Source of the DNA: an uncultured Duodenibacillus sp.
GTDB lineage: Bacteria > Pseudomonadota > Gammaproteobacteria > Burkholderiales > Burkholderiaceae_F
Direction of reading: 5' to 3'
DNA: 64,000 nt
Assembly: GCA_944390715.1 (NCBI GenBank)
Contig: CALXQS010000002.1
Coordinates: 1-64,000, forward strand
The notes under the pieces were generated by a model, which worked only from the letters and a program-made list of their open reading frames with translations, searched no databases and was not told the origin of the DNA. Positions 17,501 through 26,701 of this stretch are shown here, piece by piece. The first letter of the stretch is position 1. The number at the start of each line of letters is the position of its first letter. The position numbers were made by a program, and so were the translations under genes.

Positions 17501-20215
17501 GTCAAAGTGCAGTCCCGTCGTTGGTTCGTCAAAAACATAGAGCTTGCCGAAGCCGGCGCGGCGTGGGTCGCGTTCGGCAAGAATTTCGGCAAGCTTCAGG
17601 CGCTGCGCTTCGCCGCCTGAAAGCGTCGAGACGCTTTGACCGAGCAGCACGTAGCCTAAACCAACTTCGGCCAAAGGACGAAGACGAGAAATAATGACGG
17701 CGTCGCCCTGGAAGTAGGACATGGCCTCATTGACGGTCATGTCAAGAACGTCGGCGATGTTTTTTTCACCGCGGCCGGCAAAATTAATCGTAATTTCAAG
17801 AGTCTCCGGCCGGTAGCGGCGGCCGCCGCAGTCAGGGCACTCGAGAAGCACGTCGCTTAAAAATTGCATCTCAACGCGTTCAAATCCTGCGCCTAGACAC
17901 GTGGGGCATCGACCGGTGCCGGAATTGAAGCTGAAGGTGCCGGCGTTGTATCCCCGTTCGGCTGCTGCTGCAGTGGCGGCAAAAAGTTCCCTGATGCGCG
18001 TAAAGGCGCCGACGTATAAGACAGGATTTGATCGGGAACTTTTTCCGATGGGCGACTGATCAACGTAGACGACGTCGGAAAAATGCTGCCAGCCCTCGAT
18101 GCTGTCAAAAGCCCCAGGCGTTGCGGGACGAGAAAATTTGCGTTCGAGCGCCGGCACGAGCACGTCGCCCACCAGAGTGGATTTGCCTGAGCCTGAGACG
18201 CCTGTGACGGCAGTCATGGCGGCTGCGGGAATGCGAAAGTCAACGTGCTTGAGGTTGTGCTCGCTGGCGCCTTTGAGCGTGAGCCAATGGTGAAATTGCT
18301 CTGGACGAACATGTCCGATGGGGGAGTCAACGCAGAGGCGTCCGCTCAAATATAGCCCGGTGAGCGTTTGGGCAGAGCGAATGTTTTGTGCAGGACCGTC
18401 ATAGACGATGCTGCCGCCTGCGGCTCCTGATCCCGGTCCCATGTCGATGATGCGGTCGGCCGAGAGCATCACCTGCGGGTCATGTTCGACCACGACAAGC
18501 GTATTGCCTGCATTTTTCAATCTGCGCATGATGCTGTTGACGCGGTCCATGTCGCGAGGATGCAGGCCGACAGAGGGTTCGTCCAGCACAAAGAGCGTGT
18601 CGACAAGGTTTGTTCCGAGCGCCGTGGTGAGATTGACGCGCTGAACTTCGCCGCCCGAGAGCGTGCGGCTTTGCCGGCCGAGGGTCAGGTAGCCCAGACC
18701 GACATCAACAAGGTAGTTCAAACGCGTGAGAATTTCTTCAATGACAAGAAGGGAGGCTTCGTCTCGGGCTTCTTTTTTCATGGATTGAAAAAAGCCCTGC
18801 AGCCGCACGACGGGTAGCTCCATCAAGTCAGGAATGGTGAGGCCGGGCAGCTCATTGATGCGCTCTGCGGCAATCTTGCCCATGCCGGCGGGAATAAAGC
18901 GCTTGTAGGCGCCTTGCCCGGAAGTGAGGGCGGCATCGGAGGCGGCTTTTGATCCGGCGCGCCAGAACAGGCTTTCGGACTTGAGGCGAGCTCCCTTGCA
19001 GACGGGGCATTCGTTGTAGCTGCGAAAGCGCGAGAGCATGACGCGCACGTGCATTTTGTAGGACTTGCTTTCGAGATAAGCAAAAAAGGCGCGAATGCCG
19101 TACCACTGTTTTTCCCAGTTCCCGTTCCATCCGGGCTCGCCGTTGATGACCCAGTTTTTTTCTTCGCTCGTGAGTTCCTTCCAAGGAACATTGGTGCGAA
19201 TGTGGTCGCGCTGCGCAAAGCGCATCAAGTCCTTCTGACACTGACTCGATGCGCCGGATCCCTGCCAAGGCTTGACGGCGCCCATGGCAAGGCTAAGCGT
19301 CTCATCGGGGATCACAAGCCCCAAGTCCAGACCGATCACGCGACCAAAGCCGCGACAGTTCTCACAGGCGCCGACCGGAGAATTGAAGCTGAATCGCGCG
19401 GGCGTTGGAGCGGCGTATGTGCGCAGACATTTGGGACAGGTCAGGCCTGCCGCAAAGAAGCGTTCACAGGCATTTCCCTGAGCGTCTTGCGCAGCAACCG
19501 TAACGACGCCTGTGCGCGTCTGCGCCAGAGCCTTTTCAAAAGCTTCAACACCGCGCGCGGCGGAACACTTTGAAAGTCTGAAGCGGTCAGCGGCCACGGT
19601 CAGGCGTGTTTCTTTTTCGCAAACTTGCTCCTTGACGATATGACTAAAGCCTTGAGCGCTGAGGCCGGAGCGCGCAATTTCAATATCCAAAGAGCGGGGA
19701 ACAGCGAGCGTAAAGCATACGGCAATGCGCGGATCGCCCAAGGGAGCGGCCCAGTGCTGGAGCTCCTCGAACATCTGTTCGGGCGACATTTCCTTGACTT
19801 CAGTGCCGCAATTGCCGCAGAAAAGGTGCGAGTCTCGGGCAAATAGAAGCTTCAGGTAGTCGTTGAGTTCGGTCATTGTTCCGACCGTCGAGCGCGAGGT
19901 CCTGACCGTGTTGTTTTGGTTGATGGCGATGGCGGGAGGAACGCCGTCAATGCGGTCAACCTTGGGGCGGTCGCAGCGGTCCAGAAATTGCCGTGCGTAG
20001 GGACTGAAGGTCTCGACGTAGCGGCGCTGCCCCTCGGCGTAGAGCGTATCGAATGCAAGGGAGCTTTTCCCAGAACCGGACGGACCTGTGACCACAGTCA
20101 TTGTGCCCGGCTCAATGTCCAAATCGAGGTGTTTGAGATTGTTCTGGGAGGCGCCGCGAATCTCAATGACGGTGCCTTTGGCTCTGAGATCGTCGTTTTG
20201 TGTCTGCGTCTTCAT
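14546..20215 (-). CDS. uvrA: Tandem-fused UvrA-like ABC ATPase (double-length)
   Basis: At 1889 aa this is about twice a normal UvrA (about 940). It holds four ATP-binding cassettes with Walker A motifs near residues 44 (GPSGSGKSS), 675, 1045 and 1572 (the last three GVSGSGKST). Each half keeps the UvrA layout: a CxxC pair after the first helix block, a zinc module of the type CPKCxxxx...CENCRGFG, a second CPTC...CPDC zinc module, and [11 protein letters not shown] or [11 protein letters not shown] signatures with DEPTxGLH Walker B regions. Half one spans about residues 1-960, half two about 1010-1889. Similar double UvrA proteins are known in Burkholderiales. Whether a separate single-length uvrA exists elsewhere is not visible. 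The gene is 51 bp downstream of apaH. Confidence 0.9.
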   Translation of the reverse strand: MKTQTQNDDLRAKGTVIEIRGASQNNLKHLDLDIEPGTMTVVTGPSGSGKSSLAFDTLYAEGQRRYVETFSPYARQFLDRCDRPKVDRIDGVPPAIAINQNNTVRTSRSTVGTMTELNDYLKLLFARDSHLFCGNCGTEVKEMSPEQMFEELQHWAAPLGDPRIAVCFTLAVPRSLDIEIARSGLSAQGFSHIVKEQVCEKETRLTVAADRFRLSKCSAARGVEAFEKALAQTRTGVVTVAAQDAQGNACERFFAAGLTCPKCLRTYAAPTPARFSFNSPVGACENCRGFGRVIGLDLGLVIPDETLSLAMGAVKPWQGSGASSQCQKDLMRFAQRDHIRTNVPWKELTSEEKNWVINGEPGWNGNWEKQWYGIRAFFAYLESKSYKMHVRVMLSRFRSYNECPVCKGARLKSESLFWRAGSKAASDAALTSGQGAYKRFIPAGMGKIAAERINELPGLTIPDLMELPVVRLQGFFQSMKKEARDEASLLVIEEILTRLNYLVDVGLGYLTLGRQSRTLSGGEVQRVNLTTALGTNLVDTLFVLDEPSVGLHPRDMDRVNSIMRRLKNAGNTLVVVEHDPQVMLSADRIIDMGPGSGAAGGSIVYDGPAQNIRSAQTLTGLYLSGRLCVDSPIGHVRPEQFHHWLTLKGASEHNLKHVDFRIPAAAMTAVTGVSGSGKSTLVGDVLVPALERKFSRPATPGAFDSIEGWQHFSDVVYVDQSPIGKSSRSNPVLYVGAFTRIRELFAATAAAAERGYNAGTFSFNSGTGRCPTCLGAGFERVEMQFLSDVLLECPDCGGRRYRPETLEITINFAGRGEKNIADVLDMTVNEAMSYFQGDAVIISRLRPLAEVGLGYVLLGQSVSTLSGGEAQRLKLAEILAERDPRRAGFGKLYVFDEPTTGLHFDDVEKLLRALRRLVSRGNTVLVVEHNLDIISASDWIVDLGPEGGDEGGEIVAVGTPQQLAQEQKTYTGKALAAYKDVSGAQGGDMSGIFAQACSESSSPAHGRSMQSVWRNARAGDMGIFGAREHNLKNINVVIPKKELTVVTGVSGSGKSTLAFGIIFSEGQRRYLDSLNAYARSITQPQPRADVEAVTGIAPTVAIEQRTSRGGRKSTVATLTEIQHFLRLLYVKLGIQHCPVCGMQVSSRSKEAIIADIMSQYKGQTITIAAPVVVARKGIYADLAQWALETLGIEHLRVDSVWQSTRRFPKLARYKEHTIELPAATIEVAPTQERELTQAVEKALLHGHGVITLLTGSFALTEAASQAAPQAIILSTKRACPHCMTSFPEPDPRLFSYNSKIGWCPTCFGTGRLIKGFDAEQTGEERAWEDEEGTICPECGGARLNSVARAVLFEGRSICETTAMSVDECLCAMRAVKLTGRSAAIGSDALKEIISRLEFLQKVGLGYLALDRDAPSLSGGEAQRIRLASQLGSSLQGVCYVLDEPTIGLHPRDNERLISTLAKLKQKGNTVVVVEHDEEMIRRADHIVDIGPGAGSRGGELIAEGSLEDIEATPASVTGRMLRHPLPHTGRARRRVDSNTHFLTLVNANLHNLKNITARFPLGRLIVLTGVSGSGKSTLARDVLLSELKKAVDEKLADAAPGILCERIEGAGAVSRVLEVDQSPIGKTPRSCPATYVGFFNHIRDLYAATNEAQARGYGATRFSFNTPEGRCPACEGQGEITLEMSFLPDVKVLCDVCRGMRFDDETLSVKWQGKSIGEVLNLSVDDALEVFSSSPRIAKPLALLQAVGLGYLKLGQPSSTLSGGEAQRIKLVTELAKADSPAKTRRSANTFYILDEPTVGLHMADVEKLIGVLHRLVDAGNTVLVVEHNLDVMAEADWLIDLGPEGGPNGGRIMFEGEPISASNLDTPTGKALKSFLGTRPEAGGSLSL

Positions 20216-20266
20216 TCGGTAGGAGGGGCACTTAGGTTGGGTTTGGTAACAAAGAAGAAAAACAAA

Positions 20267-21082
20267 TCAGCATCCGGGAGGAGCCCATTGCGGACATTGC
20301 TCGCTGAAGATGCGCCCGTCGCGCAGTCTGATGGCGGTGAGCGATCCTCCCCAGAGACAGCCCGTGTCGATGGCAATGACATCAGATCGAATGAGCAGCC
20401 CCAGCGTGGACCAATGCCCGAAGCAGATGCGCTTGTGAATTTTGCGCGGACAATCAAACCACGGAATGCAGTTTCGCGGAGCATCGATCGGACTCATTTT
20501 AGGGCCAAAGTCAAGTCGTCCCTGAGCATCGACAAAGCGCATGCGCGTAAACCCGTTGAGAATGCCGCGCATGCGGGCAGAGGATTTGGCTGCGGCAACT
20601 TTATCTTCGTTGCCGTACATGTCCTGAAGGTATTTTTTCCAATCCCTGCCGGAGAGTTCTTCATGAACCTCCTGTGCGTACGAGCGGGCCTGCTCAAGAG
20701 TCCACTGCGGCGGGATGCCGGCATGAGTAAAAATTGTCGAGTCAGTTTCAATCAAAAGCGGCTGGCAGCGCAGCCAGTCGAGAAGTTCGTTGCAGTCGGA
20801 GGCTTTGAGAATATCTTCAATGGTGTCCTTGCGGTGCATCTTTCCCGAGCCGGCGGCAACCGACAGCAGGTGCAGGTCATGATTGCCGAGCACGATGCCG
20901 AGTGCGCGGCCCTGCAGGCACATCTCTCGCACCAGGCGCAGAGTTTGAAGTGACTGCGGGCCGCGGTTGACGATGTCGCCTACAAAAATGATGCGTGCCT
21001 CGGCGGGGATCTGCTCTAAAAGTCCTTCGAGGCTCTCAAGACAGCCCTGAATGTCGCCGACGGCGTAAAGGTCGTTTTGCAT
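20267..21082 (-). CDS. apaH: Bis(5'-nucleosyl)-tetraphosphatase, symmetrical (ApaH)
   Basis: A metal-dependent phosphatase that splits Ap4A into two ADP. The calcineurin-type metal motifs are clear: YAVGDIQGCLESL, FVGDIVNRGPQS, VLGNHDLHLL and FTHAGIPPQW. The ApaH-specific CFGHWSTLGLL and IAIDTGCLWGGSLTAIRL follow. The 271-aa length is standard. It lies immediately upstream of the tandem uvrA on the same strand, so the two could be cotranscribed; the functional link is not obvious. Confidence 0.94.
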   Translation of the reverse strand: MQNDLYAVGDIQGCLESLEGLLEQIPAEARIIFVGDIVNRGPQSLQTLRLVREMCLQGRALGIVLGNHDLHLLSVAAGSGKMHRKDTIEDILKASDCNELLDWLRCQPLLIETDSTIFTHAGIPPQWTLEQARSYAQEVHEELSGRDWKKYLQDMYGNEDKVAAAKSSARMRGILNGFTRMRFVDAQGRLDFGPKMSPIDAPRNCIPWFDCPRKIHKRICFGHWSTLGLLIRSDVIAIDTGCLWGGSLTAIRLRDGRIFSEQCPQWAPPGC

Positions 21083-21406
21083 TTGGGATGAAATTCAGAA
21101 TTTTGTTCGTGCCGACAGCTTTCAAAGAAAAGAGCGCCTCGGCAAAGTTCGGTCATTGTAGTCTGTAGTCTGCCTTGAAAAACCACGAGCATCGCCAGGC
21201 GGGCTGAAAGTTGGTTAAGGATCGTGACATGAATTTCGAACTTGAGAAAATTTCGTTTAGCATTAGGGCCGTCAGCAGGCAAAGAAAGCTCATGACTTCT
21301 TGGACCTGCTGCAAGAATGATTGAATTGAAATCTTTTTGTAGGAGCGGATTTTTCCGCGCAAAACACACCGATCGTTTTGTGCCGAGGATCCGGTTAGAA
21401 GAATTT

Positions 21407-22246
21407 ATGAAGCCTGTACGCAAGGTTGTTTTTCCTGTTGCCGGACTCGGCACACGTTTTCTTCCGGCAACCAAGGCCATGCCCAAGGAAATGCTGCCGG
21501 TGGTCGACAAGCCGCTGATTCAATACGCTGTGGAGGAGGCTGCCGCAGCAGGCGTCACCGACATGATCTTCATTACCGGCCGCTACAAGCGCTCGATTGA
21601 GGACCACTTTGACAAGAGTCCGGAACTTGAAAGCGATTTGGCGGCCAAGGGAAAAACGGAGCTTCTTGACCTTGTGCACTCCATTACGCCGGCCGGCGTG
21701 AACTTTATCTACATCCGTCAGCCGGAACCGCTGGGGTTGGGGCATGCCGTTTTGTGCGCCCGTCCTGTTGTCGGCGATGAGCCGTTCGGAGTGATTTTGG
21801 CTGATGATCTGATCTATTCCACCGGGCGCACGGCTCTGGGACAGCTCATTGACGCCCGCGCAGCCATGAAAGGCGGCAGCGTGCTTGCCGTGCAGGATGT
21901 TCCTCATGATCAGACCAACAAGTACGGCATTGTAGATGTCGACAACGAAATGCTGCCCACAAGCTGCGTACGCGGCATTGTGGAAAAGCCGGCGCCGGAA
22001 AGCGCACCTTCGGATCTGGCAGTGATTGGTCGCTATGTTCTCGAGCCTGAAATTTTTGATGCGCTCGAACATGTTGAAAGAGGCGTGGGCGGCGAAATTC
22101 AGCTGACGGATGCGATCGCCGCGCTCCTGCCTCAGGGAAAGACTTTTGCGCATCGTTTTGAAGGCCGCAGGTTTGACTGCGGCAGCAAGCAGGGATTCCT
22201 GACGGCAACGGCGCACTACGCAAGACTTGCCGGTTACGACATCTAA
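21407..22246 (+). CDS. galU: UTP-glucose-1-phosphate uridylyltransferase
   Basis: Makes UDP-glucose from glucose-1-phosphate and UTP for LPS and other surface glycans. The nucleotide-binding N-terminus reads [31 protein letters not shown] is the metal-binding region and KYGIVD and VEKPAP are typical GalU segments. I start at ATG 21407 (AGAAGAA site six bases upstream), giving 279 aa; the in-frame upstream ATG at 21317 would add 30 unconserved residues. Divergent from apaH, and followed by a clean hairpin. Confidence 0.94.
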   Translation: MKPVRKVVFPVAGLGTRFLPATKAMPKEMLPVVDKPLIQYAVEEAAAAGVTDMIFITGRYKRSIEDHFDKSPELESDLAAKGKTELLDLVHSITPAGVNFIYIRQPEPLGLGHAVLCARPVVGDEPFGVILADDLIYSTGRTALGQLIDARAAMKGGSVLAVQDVPHDQTNKYGIVDVDNEMLPTSCVRGIVEKPAPESAPSDLAVIGRYVLEPEIFDALEHVERGVGGEIQLTDAIAALLPQGKTFAHRFEGRRFDCGSKQGFLTATAHYARLAGYDI

Positions 22247-22273
22247 AGCATTCTTTTTCGAATAAAGACGCGA

Positions 22274-22302
22274 CTGTGAAAAGAAGTTTTCACAGCCGTT
22301 TC
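22274..22302 (+). terminator. Terminator of galU
   Basis: CTGTGAAAA (22274-22282), loop GAAG, TTTTCACAG (22287-22295): a perfect 9-bp stem 27 bp after the galU stop, followed by a short T-rich stretch. Confidence 0.6.
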
Positions 22303-22477
22303 TTCGTGTGCAAGAGCGCTTTGGCAGACAGCGCAAAAGGAAGGCGTCCTTACGGCTCGGGCGAGGCGTTCTTGCTCTAAATCGATTGCCGTGAAGCAAG
22401 AAAGCGGCGCGCAGCCTCGTTTGGGAATTCTCTCATGAGAGCGGATCGAGCCTGCCTTTGACCGCCTTGGCTGCGCA

Positions 22478-22987
22478 TCAGGCGCTCTGCACGGCGGTTT
22501 TCCTGACTTTATCAAGGAGAGCCGTCGTTGAGCGCTCGTGCTCAAAGGCAATCGTGATGGTTTTGGCGCCCCAAGTGGCGACAAGCTTTGCTTCGGGAAG
22601 GTCTTCAACGCGGTAGTCACCGCCTTTGACATAAATGTCGGGGCGCGCGGCTTCAATGACCGCAAGCGGTACTTTGTCGTTGAAGATGACCACGAGATCG
22701 ACGGATTGCAGTGCGGCGAGAACTGCTGCACGGTCTTCCTGCTTGTTGATGGGGCGGTCGTCTCCCTTTCCCAGCATTTTGACCGATGAGTCGGAATTGA
22801 CGGCGACGATGAGGCTGCCGCCGAGCGCGCGCGCCTGGGCAAGATACGTGACGTGGCCGCGGTGCAGGATGTCGAAGACGCCGTTGGTCATGACAACGGG
22901 CCCGGGAAGTTCTGCGCGGCGACGCGCCAGATCGGATGCGTTGACGATTTTGTTTTCAAAGCTGGGGCGAGGCAAATGCGTGCTCAT
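22478..22987 (-). CDS. rfaE2: D-glycero-beta-D-manno-heptose 1-phosphate adenylyltransferase
   Basis: Makes ADP-heptose for the LPS inner core. A single-domain nucleotidyltransferase of 169 aa corresponding to the C-terminal half of E. coli HldE. The T/HxGH class motif appears as TNGVFDILHRGHVTYL, and the later VNSDSSVKMLGKGDDRPIN, DIYVKGGDY and FEHERSTTALLDK segments match the family. The separate kinase (rfaE1) is not in this window, consistent with split genes in Betaproteobacteria. ATG 22987 has AAGGAAG about 15 bases upstream, somewhat far. Confidence 0.93.
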   Translation of the reverse strand: MSTHLPRPSFENKIVNASDLARRRAELPGPVVMTNGVFDILHRGHVTYLAQARALGGSLIVAVNSDSSVKMLGKGDDRPINKQEDRAAVLAALQSVDLVVIFNDKVPLAVIEAARPDIYVKGGDYRVEDLPEAKLVATWGAKTITIAFEHERSTTALLDKVRKTAVQSA

Positions 22988-23342
22988 AGAAAAACTGCGC
23001 TTCCTTTCATTATTTTGTTGGTCAAATTTCGCGCTTTTTCACTAATCGCTGCTTTTGGCGGCAGCTTTCTAGAAGTGAGCGCTCAGGCTGTCAAGCGGCC
23101 GGCTGACGCTTCTGCGAGCTTGTTTTTTTAGGGGCGGATTGATCCTTTCGCCAGAGAACGAGCTGTGAGTGCAGACAAGCACAAGATATCAGCAAAGCAC
23201 CAATTTGAAAAGAAGAAGCCTTCGTGCGAGCAGTGCATGCAGTGTAGCGAAGAGGTGCAAAAAAACTTTTCTTTAAAATCAATGAGTTGCGGATGCAGAC
23301 GGCAAAAAAAGAAAAAAAACAAGAACTTTTTTGCTGAAAAAC
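22988..23342. other. Long intergenic stretch without a convincing gene
   Basis: About 355 bases between rfaE2 and the tRNA promoter. The plus strand has a T run near 23122 and A-rich blocks around 23258-23340. The only reading frame of note is a GTG-started 62-codon frame at 23165-23353 (+) with five cysteines in CxxCxxC and CGC groupings and many lysines. It has a weak ribosome site and runs into the tRNA promoter. I do not call it a gene. Confidence 0.5.
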
Positions 23343-23371
23343 TTGCAAACTGATACAAAGCCGTGTATAGT
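23343..23371 (+). promoter_or_regulatory. Sigma-70 promoter of the tRNA-Ala/tRNA-Glu unit
   Basis: A -35 box TTGCAA (23343-23348) and a -10 box TATAGT (23366-23371) are separated by 17 bases. The -10 box lies 12 bases before the mature tRNA-Ala and is followed by TACGACTCCTTC, which places the start about six bases ahead of the tRNA. Confidence 0.65.
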
Positions 23372-23383
23372 TACGACTCCTTC

Positions 23384-23459
<76 letters not shown>

Positions 23460-23468
23460 AGATTCAAG

Positions 23469-23544
23469 GTCCCTATCGTCTAGAGGCCTAGGACACAACC
23501 CTTTCACGGTTGGTACAGCGGTTCGAATCCGCTTAGGGACGCCA
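23469..23544 (+). tRNA. tRNA-Glu (anticodon TTC)
   Basis: 76 nt with encoded CCA, nine bases after tRNA-Ala and surely cotranscribed with it. The acceptor stem pairs GTCCCTA with TAGGGAC, the D arm reads CGTCTAGAGGCCTAGGAC, the anticodon loop CTTTCAC gives TTC, and the T arm is GGTTCGAATCC. Confidence 0.97.
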
Positions 23545-23552
23545 TCAGAATT

Positions 23553-23588
23553 AGCCCGCGCGAGTCAGAGAGGACCGGCGGGCTTTTT
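23553..23588 (+). terminator. Terminator of the tRNA unit
   Basis: AGCCCGC (23553-23559) pairs with GCGGGCT (23578-23584) and runs into TTTTT, nine bases after the tRNA-Glu CCA end. Confidence 0.75.
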
Positions 23589-23621
23589 CGTATCCGGCGA
23601 AAATTTCAAAAAAAAACGGAG

Positions 23622-23652
23622 GCATAAAAAACCGCCGAAAAATCGGCGGTTT
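23622..23652 (-). terminator. Terminator of the hibernation-factor gene
   Basis: AAACCGCCGA / TCGGCGGTTT pair over 10 bp at 23629-23652; on the minus strand the stem is followed by a T run. It lies 26 bp after the stop of the minus-strand gene. Confidence 0.75.
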
Positions 23653-23677
23653 GATTCAACAGACGCTGACAGCGGAA

Positions 23678-23977
23678 TCAACGCTGATGACGCTTGTCGT
23701 TTTCGTCCTTGACCATGCGGCGCACGGTGTCGAACACTTTGTTGATGGCGCACATGGCGTCAGGATCATTTTCGGAGGCTACGACAGTGCGGCCCCCGCC
23801 GACGACAATGTCGAGCTTGACGCTGAATTCGCCCAAACCCTGATGACCAACCTTGGTGATGGTTGCCTTGCAGTCGGTCATGGAGTTGTCAAAACGTTTG
23901 AGGGCTTCAAAGCGGTCCGTAATGTCGGCCTCGGCGGCCGGGGAGCGATCGACGCCATGAAAGATGACCTGCAGCAT
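23678..23977 (-). CDS. HPF/RaiA-family ribosome hibernation factor
   Basis: A 99-aa protein of the short HPF/RaiA (sigma-54 modulation/S30EA) family that binds the 30S decoding region in resting cells. The family pattern is visible: a first strand (MLQVIFHGVD), helix ITDRFEALKRFDN, strands ATITKVGH and FSVKLDIVVGGGRTVVASEND, then the second helix AMCAINKVFDTVRRMVKDEND. Short length without the C-terminal dimerisation tail argues against long HPF. A good GAGAGG site lies seven bases before ATG 23977. Divergent from the Arg-rich protein gene with 284 bp between them. Which of HPF or RaiA it acts as is not decidable here. Confidence 0.83.
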   Translation of the reverse strand: MLQVIFHGVDRSPAAEADITDRFEALKRFDNSMTDCKATITKVGHQGLGEFSVKLDIVVGGGRTVVASENDPDAMCAINKVFDTVRRMVKDENDKRHQR

Positions 23978-24261
23978 ATAGAAACCTCTCTTTTTGTTGT
24001 TGGCAGGAATAAGGAAAACTTGCTTTCCTTGAACAAAGTTTAGCCTCTGTGCGTTGAAAAGTCGCAGAGAATTTCCCGCAAAGCGGTCAAATCACTGTTT
24101 TAATGGGAAAAAATTAAAATTTTTCGGAGCCTGATGTTCGCAGAAACACTCCGGACAACACTGAGCATAAAGCGTCTTGCTGAACTCAAGACGCATTGAA
24201 ACAATAAAGCGGGCTTTGCGCCTTTTGGTTCGGAGCCGCAGTTTTTTAATAAGGATAAGAA

Positions 24262-24861
24262 ATGGCTTTTGATCGCTTCAATGAGAAACCGCCGCGTCGT
24301 GAGCGTCGCTTCGGAGATCGTCAGAATTTTGGAGAGCGGTTTGGCGACAGAGGTGCAGAGCGCCCGTTTGACCGCTTTTCTGGTCGCGGAGAACGCCAGC
24401 AGTTTGATCGCCGCGATCATCGGGATTATGAGGGTCGTCCCGCCTTTGGTGATCGTCCTCGCTTTTCCGGCAAGCCCGGATTCAAGAGGTTTGAAGGGCA
24501 AGGACCGTCGCGGTTTGATTCTGCAACTCGATCCGGTCCTCGCGCCAAAGCTGTAGAAACGCGTCGTTTTGCCGAACGCAACGCTTTTGTGCAGACGGCA
24601 ACCGTGCGGCTGGATGCGGATGTGGCCAAATACTTTAAGACGGCCGAAGACGTCAACCGTGCATTGCGTCAGGTTGTTGCGCTTGCCGCTCTTGTAAAGG
24701 CTCCTCAGGAAGCCGAAGCCCCTGCTGCGGGCTCTGAAGCCGAAGCTGAGAAAATGCAGGCCTCGGAGGAGGCGCTCGAAGTGCCCGAGCAGTCCAAGCT
24801 CGAGAACTCTGAGCTTGAGGCAGAAAAGGAAAATCAGGAAGAATCTCGCAGCGACGCTTAA
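24262..24861 (+). CDS. Arg/Gly/Asp-rich low-complexity protein with a short conserved-looking segment
   Basis: Function unknown, 199 aa. Residues 1-90 are a disordered tract of repeated FGDR, DRF, RRF and GRGER units, like RGG/RG-type RNA-binding tails. Residues 110-140 (TATVRLDADVAKYFKTAEDVNRALRQVV) look ordered and recall the short RHH-like end of BrnA-type antitoxins (RLDxDVxxxFK...NxxLR), although no toxin gene is adjacent. The C-terminal 60 residues are Glu/Ala-rich. It thus goes from a basic to an acidic end. The ATG is preceded by AAGGATAAG. RNA or DNA binding is my inference from composition. Confidence 0.7.
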   Translation: MAFDRFNEKPPRRERRFGDRQNFGERFGDRGAERPFDRFSGRGERQQFDRRDHRDYEGRPAFGDRPRFSGKPGFKRFEGQGPSRFDSATRSGPRAKAVETRRFAERNAFVQTATVRLDADVAKYFKTAEDVNRALRQVVALAALVKAPQEAEAPAAGSEAEAEKMQASEEALEVPEQSKLENSELEAEKENQEESRSDA

Positions 24862-24938
24862 GCGAGATGGACAGGACCATCAGCTAAACTAGCGGGTGCT
24901 TGAAGCACAACAGCAGGTTCACTACGGGCTTTTTGAAC

Positions 24939-26459
24939 ATGATTACGAAGCAGCAGTTTTGGCGCCGTGTAGATATGCGCACGCGTTTGAAAGCCGGCCA
25001 GGTTTTTGACGTCGTCATCATTGGCGCCGGCGCGACTGGTCTGGGAATTGCCGTTGATGCGGCAAGCCGAGGGCTTTCGGTGGCCGTGCTCGACGCGCAG
25101 GACTTTTGCGCCGGCACGTCTTCACGCTCAACCAAGCTTATCCACGGCGGCGTGCGGTACCTGTCCAATCCTCGGAACTGGCCGCTGATCAAGGAAGCGC
25201 TTTTTGAAAGACGTTTGCTGCTGCAAAACGCTCCGCAGCTGGTGCGCCCTCAGAGCTTCGTCGTGCCTTGCTACAGCTATGCGCAGGCGCTTTGGTACGG
25301 AGCGGGATTGGGACTCTACAGTCTGCTGTCGTCCGGAGGCAAGGGCATGCACGGCGTCACGCTGAGCGGGCGCATGGGTGCGCTCGGGCAGCTTCCCGGG
25401 ATTGCCCGCAAAGGGCTCAAGGCGGCGCTTTCGTATTCTGATGCGCAGTTCGACGATGCAGGTCTTGCCATGGCGCTGTTGCGTACTGCCGTCAAGGCGG
25501 GAGCCGCAGTGCTCAACCATGCTGCCGTCTGCAGCATGGAGCACGATGGCCGGCGCATTACCAGCCTGACAGTGCACGACAAGATCAAGAATGTGAAGTT
25601 GAACATCTCCGGCAAGGTGGTGATGAACTGCGCGGGTGTTTGGGTGGATTCGGTACGCAGGATGGTCGATGTGGAGGTTTCGCCTCTGGTGCGCATTTCG
25701 CGCGGCACGCATATTGTGCTGGACCGCTCCTTTATGCCGACGGGCAATGCGATGGTGGTGCCGAAGACAAGCGACGGACGCGTGCTTTTCTGCATCCCCT
25801 GGCAGGGCCGGCTGCTCGTCGGCACTACGGACATAGAGCAGGGCCAGGCGCCTTTTGATCCGCAGCCGACATCCGATGAGATTGATTTTCTGATTGACAA
25901 CGCCAACAAGTACCTCACGCGGCAAATCCGGCGCGAGGACGTCAAGGCGAGTTTTGCCGGCCTCAGACCTCTTTTCAACTCCAAACGCACTGGGCTCAAT
26001 GAGGGAACGGCCAATATGACGCGTTCGTATGCCGTCGTGCCCGAGTTTGGAAATATGCTCACTGTCGTCGGCGGCAAGTGGACGAGTTATCGCGCCATGG
26101 CCGAGCTTGCTTTGAAAACCGCTCAGCAGATGCGGCTGGTGCCGATGTGCGGCTGCATGACGCGTTCTTTGCCGCTGGTCGTGCAGAATCGCTTGGAACT
26201 TGAGTCGCTGCAGCGAGATCTCCTGCAAAACGGAGCGCCCCGTACGCCGGCCGAAAAGGAAAGACTGCGCACGCTGATTGGGGTGGAGGTCTTTACGTCT
26301 GGCGTGTGCACGGCACAGGATTTTCTGTTCAGGCGTCTTCGCATAGGAGTGCTTGATGCGGCGCTTGCCAAAGAGCTGGAGCCTCTTGTGACGGAGACCG
26401 TTAAAGACTGTCTGAGAGGACGAGAGGCCAGGCGCTTTAGAAGCCGTTATGGGTTCTGA
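24939..26459 (+). CDS. glpD: FAD-dependent glycerol-3-phosphate dehydrogenase
   Basis: Oxidises sn-glycerol-3-phosphate to dihydroxyacetone phosphate at the membrane and passes electrons to quinone. The N-terminal FAD-binding motif reads VVIIGAGATGLGIAVDAASRG. The family signatures SSRSTKLIHGGVRYL, SYSDAQFDDAGLAMALL and FCIPWQGRLLVGTTD are present, as is TVVGGKWTSYRAMAE near the flavin end, followed by the C-terminal helical domain. From ATG 24939 the protein has 506 aa, normal for GlpD. An in-frame TTG at 24900 is less likely. No glpK or glpF adjoins it. Confidence 0.93.
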   Translation: MITKQQFWRRVDMRTRLKAGQVFDVVIIGAGATGLGIAVDAASRGLSVAVLDAQDFCAGTSSRSTKLIHGGVRYLSNPRNWPLIKEALFERRLLLQNAPQLVRPQSFVVPCYSYAQALWYGAGLGLYSLLSSGGKGMHGVTLSGRMGALGQLPGIARKGLKAALSYSDAQFDDAGLAMALLRTAVKAGAAVLNHAAVCSMEHDGRRITSLTVHDKIKNVKLNISGKVVMNCAGVWVDSVRRMVDVEVSPLVRISRGTHIVLDRSFMPTGNAMVVPKTSDGRVLFCIPWQGRLLVGTTDIEQGQAPFDPQPTSDEIDFLIDNANKYLTRQIRREDVKASFAGLRPLFNSKRTGLNEGTANMTRSYAVVPEFGNMLTVVGGKWTSYRAMAELALKTAQQMRLVPMCGCMTRSLPLVVQNRLELESLQRDLLQNGAPRTPAEKERLRTLIGVEVFTSGVCTAQDFLFRRLRIGVLDAALAKELEPLVTETVKDCLRGREARRFRSRYGF

Positions 26460-26534
26460 AGATCAGAACAATGGCCAGAGCTGTGGAAAACACAGGTTGA
26501 GTCTTGTTTTTTCAGGAAAAAATATGTCCTCTCA

Positions 26535-26563
26535 TTGACATGAAGGACTCTGCGTGACATAAT
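26535..26563 (+). promoter_or_regulatory. Consensus sigma-70 promoter of the rplU operon
   Basis: TTGACA (26535-26540), a 17-base spacer and CATAAT (26558-26563). It is the best promoter match in the window and lies about 140 bp before rplU, predicting a start near 26570. Confidence 0.8.
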
Positions 26564-26567
26564 CACG

Positions 26568-26692
26568 CTCTTTCCTACGCAAGGAAAGAGGTGCGTGCGT
26601 GTCTTTTTGTTGAAAAACAAAGCACTGCATGCATTTGGTTAATAAAAAAAGGTTTCGTCAACCGGTTGAGTCCGGGAGCGAAACGGCGAGGT
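26568..26692 (+). promoter_or_regulatory. Structured 5' leader of the rplU mRNA
   Basis: The predicted transcript begins with a perfect 9-bp hairpin: CTCTTTCCT (26568-26576), loop ACGCA, AGGAAAGAG (26582-26590). A second fold near the start codon pairs GTTTCG (26652-26657) with CGAAAC (26679-26684) around a TCAACCGGTTGA self-complementary core, just ahead of the GAGG ribosome site. A leader of about 130 nt with two stems fits a ribosomal-protein autoregulatory leader; this is inference. Confidence 0.5.
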
Positions 26693-26701
26693 TATCTATC
26701 C

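Noticed and set aside
24262..24861. BrnT/BrnA toxin-antitoxin pair
   Set aside because: Only a weak antitoxin-like segment is present and no BrnT-like toxin frame adjoins it.
25128..26228. A 366-codon minus-strand frame over glpD
   Set aside because: Antisense shadow of a well-supported gene; low-complexity His/Arg-rich translation.
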